The notes beneath the pieces are model-generated. The model did not search any database and had not been told where the DNA came from. It worked only from the letters and a program-made list of their open reading frames with translations. This document shows positions 43,085 to 51,358 of a stretch of 64,000 nt of DNA, in pieces. The stretch covers positions 3,775,001 to 3,839,000 of the forward strand of contig NZ_CP116968.1 in the NCBI RefSeq assembly GCF_032051675.1, in the 5' to 3' direction. The position numbers and the translations under genes are program-made. The DNA is from Candidatus Nitrospira neomarina (GTDB taxonomy: Bacteria; Nitrospirota; Nitrospiria; Nitrospirales; UBA8639). Each line of letters starts with the position of its first letter. Positions within the stretch are counted from its first letter, which is position 1.

Positions 43085-44113
43085 ATGTCCCGAATTCTTG
43101 TGACCTTCCTTGTGTCCCTGGTGCTCGGATTGACGGCCTGCGGTCAACGAAGCGATACCATTGTGTCCATTGCCTTACATCCCACCAAACCCAACATTAT
43201 ATATGTGGCCACGGATGAAGCTGTATACAAGTCTTCCGATACGGGGGCCACATGGACCAGATTTGCGGGCGAATTAGCCCGGACCCGAGTGATTAGTCTT
43301 GCCCTTGACCCCCAACTGTCTGCCACCGTGTTTGCGGGAACGATGGGCGATGGGACCTATAAAAGCCCGGATGGGGGCCGGACGTGGCATCCCTACAATT
43401 CCGGGATTCAGAAAGGCACGATCTCGGCCATTGTCAATCAGATTGTGTTTAATCCTTTGGGGACGGAGATGGTGTATGCGGCGACAACCGTCGGGGTTTT
43501 TCGAAGTTTGGATGGCGGTCGACATTGGACTGAACGGATGCAAGGCATGACGGAGGTGAGTTTTGTGGTCACCCTGGCAATCGATCCCCAGCGTCCAAAT
43601 GTCTTATATGCGGGGACGACGGGAGGTGTCTATCGCACGCTCAATGCCACGGAAAGTTGGGAAAAAGCCTCGACGGGCATGGTGGCCTCAGATGCCAAAA
43701 TGGCTTCAATGGTGTTGGGAGTCAATGGAATCGTGGTAGATCCAACGAATAGTGACGTGGTGTATGCAGGGACCACGGATGGATTATATAAGTCGATCGA
43801 CCAGGCCGAACATTGGACAAAGGTCGAAGGTAGCATTCAACACGCCTATATTAGTGCCATTCAACTGGATCCCACTAACCCGTCAGTTTTGTATATGGCG
43901 ACCAGTGATCGGGTTCAAAAAAGTGAGGACGGAGGAGAAACCTGGCAACCGAAAATACAGGGATTGGAGGCAGCTAGTATTCGCAGTCTTCAGATGAGCC
44001 CCCTGGATTCCCGCACTCTGTATGTCGGTACCAATGGAGGAGGGTTGTACCGAAGCACGGATGCCGGAGAGACCTGGAGCCGGTTACCTCTTACTCCGGC
44101 ATCTGGTGATTAG
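43085..44113 (+). CDS. BNR/VPS10-like beta-propeller lipoprotein
   Basis: Starting at the ATG at 43085 gives 342 aa with a lipoprotein signal ending in GLTAC. The body is a set of BNR (Asp-box) repeats: SSDTGATWTRF, SPDGGRTWHPY, SLDGGRHWTER, SEDGGETWQPK, STDAGETWSRL, each followed by a strand with LYVGT or VYAATT. Such propellers are found in YCF48-like assembly factors and sialidases. No catalytic residues are recognised, so an envelope scaffold is likely. Upstream in-frame ATGs at 43046 and 43067 are less fitting. Confidence 0.85.
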   Translation: MSRILVTFLVSLVLGLTACGQRSDTIVSIALHPTKPNIIYVATDEAVYKSSDTGATWTRFAGELARTRVISLALDPQLSATVFAGTMGDGTYKSPDGGRTWHPYNSGIQKGTISAIVNQIVFNPLGTEMVYAATTVGVFRSLDGGRHWTERMQGMTEVSFVVTLAIDPQRPNVLYAGTTGGVYRTLNATESWEKASTGMVASDAKMASMVLGVNGIVVDPTNSDVVYAGTTDGLYKSIDQAEHWTKVEGSIQHAYISAIQLDPTNPSVLYMATSDRVQKSEDGGETWQPKIQGLEAASIRSLQMSPLDSRTLYVGTNGGGLYRSTDAGETWSRLPLTPASGD

Positions 44114-44177
44114 GTGAATAGGAGCCACGGGGCTTCCCGGACAAAATCCGTTTTAGAGGTGTATACCGGAGCGAGAG

Positions 44178-45158
44178 TCAATGCCCTTTCCAGGAATCAG
44201 GAAGCAGGAACGAGAGATCCATCATGAGTTTGCCTCCATACGTTGGGCCGAAGTCTTGGCCGCTTAATTGATCGTTCCATGTTTCGAAAGTAAATGGGTG
44301 GGCACGGATCGCAAAAGTCCAAAAGCTTTCCTCCAATGAATTTCCCTGGTTTCCATTAAACATTCCGGAATCAATGGTGGCCCCGATTTCGACCTCAAAC
44401 AAGGGCCGAAATGTTTTCTCATCATACCAGCCATAGCTAAGGGAGCCTTGGGCGGCAATAGAATGATTGGCTAAATCATGGAACGCGGCGCCGTTGAAAA
44501 GTCGCCCGGCCCTCACCATTCCGGACAATCGGAGAGGTCTGAACACATCTGCAATCCAGCCATTATGTGTTCCGCTCAGATTGTCGATGGTTTTTAACGG
44601 TGACCAGCGGCGAAAACCCCCACGGGCAAAGAGTTCCTGATAGAGGCTTCCGGTCTGTCCCCCGCCCCCAAGAAATAGTACCCGGCGTTGTCCAGGGAGT
44701 TCTCCCCATCGGGTGATTGAACCGGATATGGTAAAATCGGTCTCTTTTCGTTTCGTTTCAACCGGAACCTGAGGGATATCAAACAGGCGGTCATGGACGA
44801 AATCGTTCTGGAGGGATTCTGAAGGCTGATTTCTTGTAGGGCCAATTCCGAAGGTCAGATTGGTGCTCCATCCTTCGAGGGAATTTGACCAGTGGCGTGT
44901 CCAACTGGTGGTAATAAGATTTAATCCGATGGTTTCCCGAATGCCATTAAACCGCTTCCCTTCCCCATTAAATTCAGTAAAGCGAAATATGGAGAGTCCG
45001 GTGGTCAGCACCGGTTCTTGATCGGGAAAGTCGAGCGCACCCCAATGAATACCTGGCGCGGAACTTTCCGCCTTTCCCGGTTGTGGGAAAATCCACCAAC
45101 TCAAAAAGGCGATCAGGATCAGGGAAACACTTAAAGATGAATAGAATCGGCAAGCCAT
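44178..45158 (-). CDS. Predicted outer-membrane beta-barrel protein
   Basis: This 326-aa protein has a signal peptide (to about residue 30, PQPGKAES). The rest shows alternating strand patterns rich in Gly, Trp and Arg (TLTTSWTRHWSN-like, GWSTNLTFGIGP, SLSYGWYDEKTFRPLFEVEIGA, FWTFAIRAHPFTFETW). The N-terminal half is loosely like lipid A deacylase-type barrels but no catalytic motif was found. Location is inferred from the signal and strand pattern. Confidence 0.65.
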   Translation of the reverse strand: MACRFYSSLSVSLILIAFLSWWIFPQPGKAESSAPGIHWGALDFPDQEPVLTTGLSIFRFTEFNGEGKRFNGIRETIGLNLITTSWTRHWSNSLEGWSTNLTFGIGPTRNQPSESLQNDFVHDRLFDIPQVPVETKRKETDFTISGSITRWGELPGQRRVLFLGGGGQTGSLYQELFARGGFRRWSPLKTIDNLSGTHNGWIADVFRPLRLSGMVRAGRLFNGAAFHDLANHSIAAQGSLSYGWYDEKTFRPLFEVEIGATIDSGMFNGNQGNSLEESFWTFAIRAHPFTFETWNDQLSGQDFGPTYGGKLMMDLSFLLPDSWKGH

Positions 45159-45327
45159 AGACTACGATGGGAAGTTCATTATTACCGAGCGGTAGTTGAC
45201 TGATTCCTAGCACAAGGGCAATGCCGTAGAACATTTCCTGAATGGTGGGGGATGACCCGACAGCGGCTTACTCTTGAAATGTCTAGGTCGAAACGACCCT
45301 TAGTGCGATCAACCGGGAGGGGGGAAA

Positions 45328-45720
45328 TTAGAAATCGAGAGCCTCGTTTACTTTTTCGACAAGTTCACGGAAATTACAGGGTTTGTCAATGATCGCATAG
45401 GCGCCAAGTCCCTTGGCTTTGTGCTTGTGTATTTCGTCAATTACTCCACTGAGCAGGATGACCCGAGGGGTTCTGCCATTCAAGGAACCGTTGACTCGTT
45501 CCAACAAGGTCAGTCCACTCATAATAGGCATGTGATAGTCAGCCAGGACGAGATCGACTTCGTTTTCTTCCAACCATGCCAGTGCTTCGGCGCCGTTTTC
45601 CGACTCGGCGCATTCAATGCCAGAGGATTCTAATGCACCCCGTACAGTTCGGCGGACGGCAGGCTCATCATCCACAATCAGCACAAGTTTTCTGAGAGAG
45701 GGAGAACGGTTGCTCACCAC
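45328..45720 (-). CDS. Single-domain response regulator
   Basis: This 130-aa receiver starts at one of two adjacent GTG codons. DDE at 17-19, phospho-acceptor Asp61 in LVLADYHMPIMSG, Ser in LLSGVID and Lys in IIDKPCNF are present. It has no output domain and no kinase neighbour; it resembles orphan CheY-like proteins. Confidence 0.9.
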   Translation of the reverse strand: MVSNRSPSLRKLVLIVDDEPAVRRTVRGALESSGIECAESENGAEALAWLEENEVDLVLADYHMPIMSGLTLLERVNGSLNGRTPRVILLSGVIDEIHKHKAKGLGAYAIIDKPCNFRELVEKVNEALDF

Positions 45721-46198
45721 GATGTGTTCCTCGGAAACACCATAAGAACATTCAACTTTTCCCGGATCAGTTGTTCGTTCTTTTAGGGAAAGTGTACCCT
45801 ATTGTTGCATACGTAATGTGACGGGGGGAATACCCTCACCGTATATCTTGTGTTATTTTTTTATTAACAACACAATAATTGAATTCTTTGAAAAATTGAT
45901 GATGGTTTTGTCGGCGATGTGTTTGACGCTTTATGCATACCTTACCAACAGGATTGCGCACAGCTTTGGTAGGGGGAAAAGGGTGGATTGCCGGGGTGAT
46001 AAGCTGATGGATGATTTATGACGAGAAAACCGGTGACACTTCGTGGCTTTGGGAAGAGTCAGAAGGTGGATTGTGCCGGATAGCAGGATTTTCAGAGACT
46101 TGCCATATGGTCCATTAAAAAATATTTTCCAACCAGTAGCCCTGGATAACGGCCTGGGATGGAGAGAGGACTAGTCAGTGCGATAGAAAGCGAAAGAC
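45721..46198. other. Intergenic region
   Basis: A plus-strand frame at 45818-46021 has two hydrophobic stretches but starts from a GTG in a G-rich run and lacks a good ribosome site. No RNA gene or repeat is recognised. The response regulator promoter lies at the left end. Confidence 0.3.
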
Positions 46199-46684
46199 TC
46201 ACACCGGCGATTTTTGGAGACAGGACCCTGATAATTGGGATTTGACTGACTCGTATATAGGACTTCCTGGAAGAAGTTCTATCCCTGGCATTCCGGACGC
46301 AATCGCATGATGCACAGCCAAACGGGCGACTCTCATGCGTGGGATAGTCTGGGAGGGAAGTGCTTCTTGAAGAGCGATGAACGTACCAGGAGGAATCTTG
46401 ACAGAAAAGAGGTCGTCGTCAGGTGAAGAAAAAATAAAACATTCAATATTGGAAGACCCGACACGATAGGTCAATTTGAATGTGATGTTGTGGGGTTGGA
46501 GGGAGTCATCATCAGAGGGAAATTGTTGAAAGGTGCTTTCGACAATATCCTTGGATACGCCGGAGGGAATTCCCGGAACCCACTCTGGCATGGTCGAAAG
46601 GCCACGGTGGCAATAGCCCGCAGGGGTTTTCGCCACTCGCCAGGTGACGCCTTCGATGAAAAATGACAGAATTCGCAAAGCCAT
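46199..46684 (-). CDS. Conserved-looking protein of unknown function
   Basis: This 161-aa protein is probably cytoplasmic: no signal or membrane helix. It contains ILSFFIEGVTWRVAKTPAG at the start and a compact region FKLTYRVGSSNIECFIFSS. Codon use matches the neighbouring genes. No family recognised. Confidence 0.5.
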   Translation of the reverse strand: MALRILSFFIEGVTWRVAKTPAGYCHRGLSTMPEWVPGIPSGVSKDIVESTFQQFPSDDDSLQPHNITFKLTYRVGSSNIECFIFSSPDDDLFSVKIPPGTFIALQEALPSQTIPRMRVARLAVHHAIASGMPGIELLPGSPIYESVKSQLSGSCLQKSPV

Positions 46685-47160
46685 ACAAAGTTTTGGAAAA
46701 TTTTTGGGCGTTTATCGTTTATCCAGGTCTATCGGCTTAATTACTCACTTCACTAGCATACTCGGGAAGCCGGGGCTCACGCAATTCCAGTCCCTACAGG
46801 AAGAGTGATGGAAAGGTAAAGTGTTCGGTCAAAAGGCTAAAAACCAATCTTTTTTTCTGTTATGGACGTCCAGGATGATCTTCAAACAAGAGTCTACTCC
46901 ATTTATCAGAAAAGAGAAAAATTAACGGGTCTCTCTCCGTAAAGGCTCGACTTGTGGTATTTTAATTTTTCAAGACGGTTGTCATATGCTAATTTTTCAG
47001 TTGAAACCGGACCGTATACGCAAAATCCTCCAATTCTCAAGTGAATGTTGGGCAGGAAACCCGGATCACGTCATTATTGAGCTGGATTTCTGAAAAGCTT
47101 CTTATCGGGCCTACAAACGCGGCTCTTTACAATAGAAATGGTAATGAAGGGAACATCACT
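46685..47160. other. Intergenic region
   Basis: No gene or RNA is recognised. An AT-rich segment near 46960-47010 (TTGTCATATGCTAAT) may contain the promoter for the lipoprotein gene; the consensus is weak. Confidence 0.3.
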
Positions 47161-48276
47161 ATGTCGGATCTAGGTTGTCGGCACATGAGAAACCTGATCG
47201 TTCTGCTTGCTTTTGGTATTTCGTTGGGATGCGCTGGCGGTCCCAACGGGAATGAAGCCTATAAAAAAGAAGGGTTTCAGGTGACGCAACCAAGCCCGGG
47301 AACGAAGGTGGTAGTGCGCGGGAATCATGTGGCGGCCGTCAATCAGGCTTTGGATTGGTTAAATGACCATCAATTACTGGTGGTCAATCGACAGGTTGTA
47401 CAAGAGGAGGGAGGTCCTGAATTTGCTTCTCGAAAAGGGACGGAAGGACAAGCTCAGGCTCTAGGTGGAGCTCGTAAGGTTGGGGCGACATTGGTGGTAT
47501 TTGTGCATGTAAACGAAACTTCATTGAATTCCACAATAGAGCCGGTAAGTGGGGGATCTCCACCCATGAACAAGGTCGTCGTTGATATTCTTGGAATGAA
47601 TGCCGGTGCAGGCGAGGTGGCCTTTGAAGGAAAGGCTTGGAGTTCTGACCCAGTGGTGGTGTCCGAGCGGGTGATACAAGATCTGACCATTCTGGCCCTT
47701 GAGCAGGCTTGGCAGAAACCAGTATCCTCCCCTTCCCCGTCACAGGAGGTGAACGCAGAGAGTCCGAGCGAGTCTCCTGCTCCTCAGATGGCTCCGGTAG
47801 CTCCTCAGATGGCGCCGGTAGCGGTTGATCCCTCCAGCTCACCTGCTACAACTCAGTCGGCGACGGTCCCATTGGATTCACCTAACGCAGGTGCTGCTAC
47901 CCAGTCAGAGCCGGGTCCGCCAACTGAGATGGCACAGGAGCAAGTGACCCTCTTAACTGAACCGGTTGCTGAGGAAGTCACGCCCGCGTCTGATGTGGCG
48001 GCGCCGGTGGTTGCCGAAAATTCAGAGAACTCGGACGATTCGTCTTTGGGACTTCAAGTCGCGAGTGGAGCGTTATCGATTTTGTATACGCCCTTCAAAG
48101 TGGTCTATGCCGGCGTGGGCGGGTTATTTGGAGGTTTTGTGTATCTGTTGACCGGAGGGAATGAACCGGCGGCTCAATCAATTTGGGATGCCAGTCTCAA
48201 AGGCACATACTATCTTACCCCGGACCATTTACAAGGCAACGAACCTGTTCGATTTAAGGGAGAGGCCGCGCATTAA
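47161..48276 (+). CDS. Modular lipoprotein with Pro/Ser-rich linker
   Basis: From the ATG at 47161 this is 371 aa: a signal with lipobox ISLGC, then a globular region (about 35-190) that contains AAVNQALDWLNDHQLLVVNRQ and AGATLVVFVHVN-like strands. A low-complexity linker follows (about 195-300) with two APQMAPVA repeats. The C-terminal module LQVASGALSILYTPFKVVYAGVGGLFGGFVYLLTGG ends in WDASLKGTYYLTPDHLQG. The last module also occurs by itself in small Nitrospirota and Desulfobacterota proteins, so this looks like a fusion. It is probably envelope-associated with a membrane-inserting C terminus. Confidence 0.7.
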   Translation: MSDLGCRHMRNLIVLLAFGISLGCAGGPNGNEAYKKEGFQVTQPSPGTKVVVRGNHVAAVNQALDWLNDHQLLVVNRQVVQEEGGPEFASRKGTEGQAQALGGARKVGATLVVFVHVNETSLNSTIEPVSGGSPPMNKVVVDILGMNAGAGEVAFEGKAWSSDPVVVSERVIQDLTILALEQAWQKPVSSPSPSQEVNAESPSESPAPQMAPVAPQMAPVAVDPSSSPATTQSATVPLDSPNAGAATQSEPGPPTEMAQEQVTLLTEPVAEEVTPASDVAAPVVAENSENSDDSSLGLQVASGALSILYTPFKVVYAGVGGLFGGFVYLLTGGNEPAAQSIWDASLKGTYYLTPDHLQGNEPVRFKGEAAH

Positions 48277-48357
48277 TAGGACTGTGGATTTATTCAATTT
48301 CCAATAGTTTCACCCCTGACTCTTTCATAGTAGAGGGACCACGTGCAATGAGAGGGG

Positions 48358-48500
48358 GTGCAAAAAGTTCTGTCCAGCAAGGCCGTAGTATGGCCTGCTC
48401 CGTCCGATAGCCTCACTCCCCTTTGACGCGGAACCTGCAGGTGAGTAGGTGAGCATGGCCAAGAGACGAGAACTTCGCTGATGGCTTGTTCAACTCCCCC
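48358..48500 (+). repeat. Degenerate relative of the 188-bp repeat
   Basis: Segments match the right half of copies B and C: GTCCAGCAAGGCCG, then GACGCGGAA...GTAGGTGAGCA, GAGACGAGAACTTCGCTGATGGC and TTGTTCAAC. The left end and target duplication are not visible, so it is an old truncated copy. Confidence 0.5.
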
Positions 48501-49325
48501 TTAATCCTTCCAATCCCAAAACAACACTTCAACCGAAGGACAGTCTACGGATAGGGCTCCGATGTGAGCCTGGCCTGCATTGATGCGAAAGAGTAAACAG
48601 TCGTTCCCCCGATCGGGTTCATATGTTGACCGCACAGTAGCCTTCAATCCATCCCGGTCGAATGCGATCTCACATTGAGCTATTCCACCTGATAGCCCAA
48701 TCCCCTGCATTTTGAGATACGCTTCCTTGCAGGTCCAGTAGGCTAAAAACTCTTGGGTCCGCTTGTCAGGTGAAAGGGTAGCAAGGTACGCGGCCTCTTG
48801 GGGAGAAAAATACCTTGTGGCGATATCCTGATCGCTGACATTCCGGTTGACCTGTTCTACATCAATCCCCACAGCGTGTTCAACCGTGAAGGCCAGCAAT
48901 GCCATTCCATTTGTATGAGAGACATTGAATTGTAATGATGGATGGGGCGGTTCGGTCAGAGAGGGTTTCCCTTGTATGTTGTTCTCAAGTCCGAGAGTAC
49001 CAGGGGGAACTCCCACATACCGACCAATCAAATTTCGAAGAATGCCTCTGGTTGAAATAAATTGGTATTGGTGGTGAGGAAGCCGATACCGTTTTGCCCG
49101 TGCTCGTTCATCTTCAGATAGGTCGGCACGATAGAGAGCAGCCTGCCGGGGTGACATATCCAGATGAACACGCCACACATGGACCACGCCTGGCGACAGG
49201 CTCCTAAAAATGTCAGGAGAAGAGGGGCAAGCCCAGGGGGTGGAAGGCAACATAGATTTTAGAGGGATTGTATCGGAAGGAAGGCTTGGCTGAAACCCTT
49301 TAGGAAGTCTGTGACCCTGAAACAT
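48501..49325 (-). CDS. 4'-phosphopantetheinyl transferase (Sfp type)
   Basis: This protein of up to 274 aa transfers phosphopantetheine from CoA to acyl/peptidyl carrier proteins. Motifs: HVWRVHLD, FISTRGILRNLIGRYVG, GKPSL...LQFNVSHTNGMALLAF, VGIDVEQVNR (Asp and Glu for magnesium), RYFSPQEAAYL, and YWTCKEAYLKMQGIGLSGG (Lys). The first ATG gives an atypical 40-residue leader; an ATG at 49253 is an alternative. No polyketide or NRPS genes are in the window, so its target is elsewhere. Confidence 0.92.
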   Translation of the reverse strand: MFQGHRLPKGFQPSLPSDTIPLKSMLPSTPWACPSSPDIFRSLSPGVVHVWRVHLDMSPRQAALYRADLSEDERARAKRYRLPHHQYQFISTRGILRNLIGRYVGVPPGTLGLENNIQGKPSLTEPPHPSLQFNVSHTNGMALLAFTVEHAVGIDVEQVNRNVSDQDIATRYFSPQEAAYLATLSPDKRTQEFLAYWTCKEAYLKMQGIGLSGGIAQCEIAFDRDGLKATVRSTYEPDRGNDCLLFRINAGQAHIGALSVDCPSVEVLFWDWKD

Positions 49326-49957
49326 CTTCGAATCTCGACCGAAAAAAAGGAAAATTATCGGATACTTTGTATTTCCCTCGGCCTACGCAAAAGCATTCGG
49401 CGCTCAGATTGATTGCCAAAGGATACGCAAAGAAAATGGTTCGCCGTCTCTCGTCAAATAACCGGACAAAGAATCGGAGCCACTCAAAATCAGCGAGGCC
49501 CTAAAGCTGCGCTCATGTGAAAGAACGAAACACATAAGTGTGTGTGATAAATCGGCAGCGGCATCGCCTTTTTCAGTTTTCTTAATCCTCTACAACTACA
49601 CAAATTACCAGTTTTAGTTGGTATTCCCGGATAGCGGATCGATATATGTTGCTTGTTGTAAAAAATGGGAAACACTGGAAAATTATCATTCTCGACCAGA
49701 AAAATATTTGATTAAGTTGACATGGGCCTCAATGAAATGAAGGTGGTTGGAAATTTTCATTTTCCATATGGTAGTTCAGAAGTGGGAAAAGCGGAGTTGG
49801 CAGTAACAATAAAATCAGGGAAATATCAATTGACTTCATCAAAGTTGCATGGGTGTTCGCAGGAAAAATTCTTGATCAAAATTTGTAGACATTTTGAATA
49901 TATGATGTGTACCATTGGCTCGGCCGCCGACGGAAAATCTTGTAAGGAGGTATGGAC
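49326..49957. other. AT-rich upstream region of the collar-protein cassette
   Basis: No supported gene. A plus-strand frame from 49722 overlaps the start of the next gene and looks accidental. The strongly AT-rich segment 49540-49720 likely contains the promoter of the cassette; no single consensus stands out. Confidence 0.35.
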
Positions 49958-50404
49958 ATGCGTAATAAACCCGTACAATGGAGCGTCAGGGGCTTTGTCC
50001 TGATAGCTGTGGTCGCCGGTTTCCTGGCAGGATCGAATGCCATCGCGACCAATCCTTCGGGCACTGATGGCACGCCTTCCGGCATGGTGGCGTTTTTTAC
50101 CACGGCATCATGTCCCACGGGCTGGAGTGTTGCCACCAACGTCCAGGGACGCGCCGTCGTCGCGGTTCAAAAATCATCGGATTCTGGCGTCATGGTTGGT
50201 ACTCCGCTTCAGGATATGACCGCGCCGGGGCATGTCCATAGTTACAAGACCGATCTCACGCTTCCCAACAAGCATGCTGCGCTAGCCACCGGTGAGAAAG
50301 ACTACGCTTATGCCAAATCGGGCACGTACACTATCTCTGGAGACGTGCAAGAGGCGACATCAAACCTGCCGTTTATTCAACTTGTTGTGTGTCAAAAAGA
50401 ATAG
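49958..50404 (+). CDS. Exported tail-collar-like protein with HxH motif
   Basis: This 148-aa protein starts at the ATG at 49958 (AAGGAGG 7 nt upstream). A signal peptide runs to about residue 33. The mature part is one collar-like module: GMVAFFTTASCPTGW, NVQGRAVVAV, then GHVHSY with the HxH seen in phage tail-fibre trimers such as T4 gp12, and a C-terminal LPFIQLVVCQKE. The paired Cys residues (CPTGW and VVCQ) probably form a disulfide. It is 13 bp upstream of a two-module homologue. The role is unknown. Confidence 0.72.
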   Translation: MRNKPVQWSVRGFVLIAVVAGFLAGSNAIATNPSGTDGTPSGMVAFFTTASCPTGWSVATNVQGRAVVAVQKSSDSGVMVGTPLQDMTAPGHVHSYKTDLTLPNKHAALATGEKDYAYAKSGTYTISGDVQEATSNLPFIQLVVCQKE

Positions 50405-50417
50405 CAAGGGGGTACGT

Positions 50418-51236
50418 ATGCGCATATCGAGCTTGACACAATTCCTCGAAAAACTCTCGCCAGCCCCACTCGTCATCATGATTCTTGTGGCGACGGCATT
50501 CAGTGTTCCTCTCGTGGGGTATGCTCAGGACCCGTATCCAAGTCAGTTCATCGCCTTCTTTAACGCCAAGGAATGTCCCGGAGGATGGACGCCCACCGGA
50601 AACACCCTAGACAGGGTGACAGGGCGTTTTCTCGTTCCGGTGATGCCGAACGGGACCACACAAGATCAAGTCGAAACAGCGCTCGCCAGCGGCGAGAATC
50701 GGACCCATACCCACAGTTTCAGCTCGAGTATTACACTTCCATCCACATATATTTATGGTGCTGATGGTTGCTGCGACGATAGCCAGACTTCGGAGGGAAA
50801 CTATACGTTCGGCGGCACGACAGCGGCTTCTACCTCTGAAGTCCCATACGTGCAGCTTCTTGTATGCATGAAGTCTAATGAGCCGCCCGGCTCGGGCGAC
50901 ATTCCAACCGGGGTCCTCATGTTTACCGCGGGTCTTGACTGCCCTTCGGGATGGACTCAGCCGGCGGCAACCCAGGGACGGTTCATGGTCGGCCTCCCTG
51001 CGGGCGGCAGCCCGTTTGCCACTTTTGGGGGAGATCCTTTAGCTCCACATGAAAATCGCACACATGCGCACTCGTTTTCGGGTAGTTTTACGCCGGGCAG
51101 TAAGTCATTAATTCAATTTATGATTTGGAAGGCTTGGGGCTACGGCCATTCGGGAACCCAAAACTATTCCGGAGTTTCCGGCACGGCATCGACCGGACTT
51201 CCTTATATGCAGATACTCCAATGTGAAAAGAGCTAA
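50418..51236 (+). CDS. Exported protein with two collar-like HxH modules
   Basis: This 272-aa protein starts at the ATG at 50418 after AAGGGGG. A signal peptide runs to about residue 37 (VPLVGYAQDP). Module 1 has FIAFFNAKECPGGW, VTGRFLVPV, RTHTHSFS and VPYVQLLVCMK; module 2 has GVLMFTAGLDCPSGW, TQGRFMVGL, RTHAHSFSG and LPYMQILQCEKS. Each module repeats the Cys-Gly-Trp, GRF and HxH blocks of the gene before it. A CC pair (GADGCCDD) is unique to module 1. It is followed 122 bp downstream by the 1192-aa gene. Confidence 0.72.
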   Translation: MRISSLTQFLEKLSPAPLVIMILVATAFSVPLVGYAQDPYPSQFIAFFNAKECPGGWTPTGNTLDRVTGRFLVPVMPNGTTQDQVETALASGENRTHTHSFSSSITLPSTYIYGADGCCDDSQTSEGNYTFGGTTAASTSEVPYVQLLVCMKSNEPPGSGDIPTGVLMFTAGLDCPSGWTQPAATQGRFMVGLPAGGSPFATFGGDPLAPHENRTHAHSFSGSFTPGSKSLIQFMIWKAWGYGHSGTQNYSGVSGTASTGLPYMQILQCEKS

Positions 51237-51358
51237 CGGTTGAAGTGCTACGGTCTGAGGAGACCGAATCGAAAAGGCCGTCTTTCCGGTTTTGCTCTTC
51301 GATCGTGCTGCCGCGCAATTCTTATCGCGTTTCCATCATTCAATCCAGGGAGGGAGAC

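Noticed and set aside
43711-44080. Direct repeats as a CRISPR-like or tandem array
   Set aside because: These periodic similarities are BNR (Asp-box) repeats of a beta-propeller gene, in frame and diverged.
44178-45158. Lipid A deacylase (LpxR-like) assignment
   Set aside because: Only a loose barrel-like resemblance; the catalytic Asn/His/Ser pattern was not found, so it is called a generic outer-membrane barrel.
45818-46021. Possible small membrane protein on the plus strand
   Set aside because: Starts at a GTG in a G-rich run, no ribosome site, and the second half has no protein-like character.
49722-50003. Plus-strand ORF upstream of the collar cassette
   Set aside because: It overlaps the start of the first collar gene, is AT-rich, and has no recognised motif.
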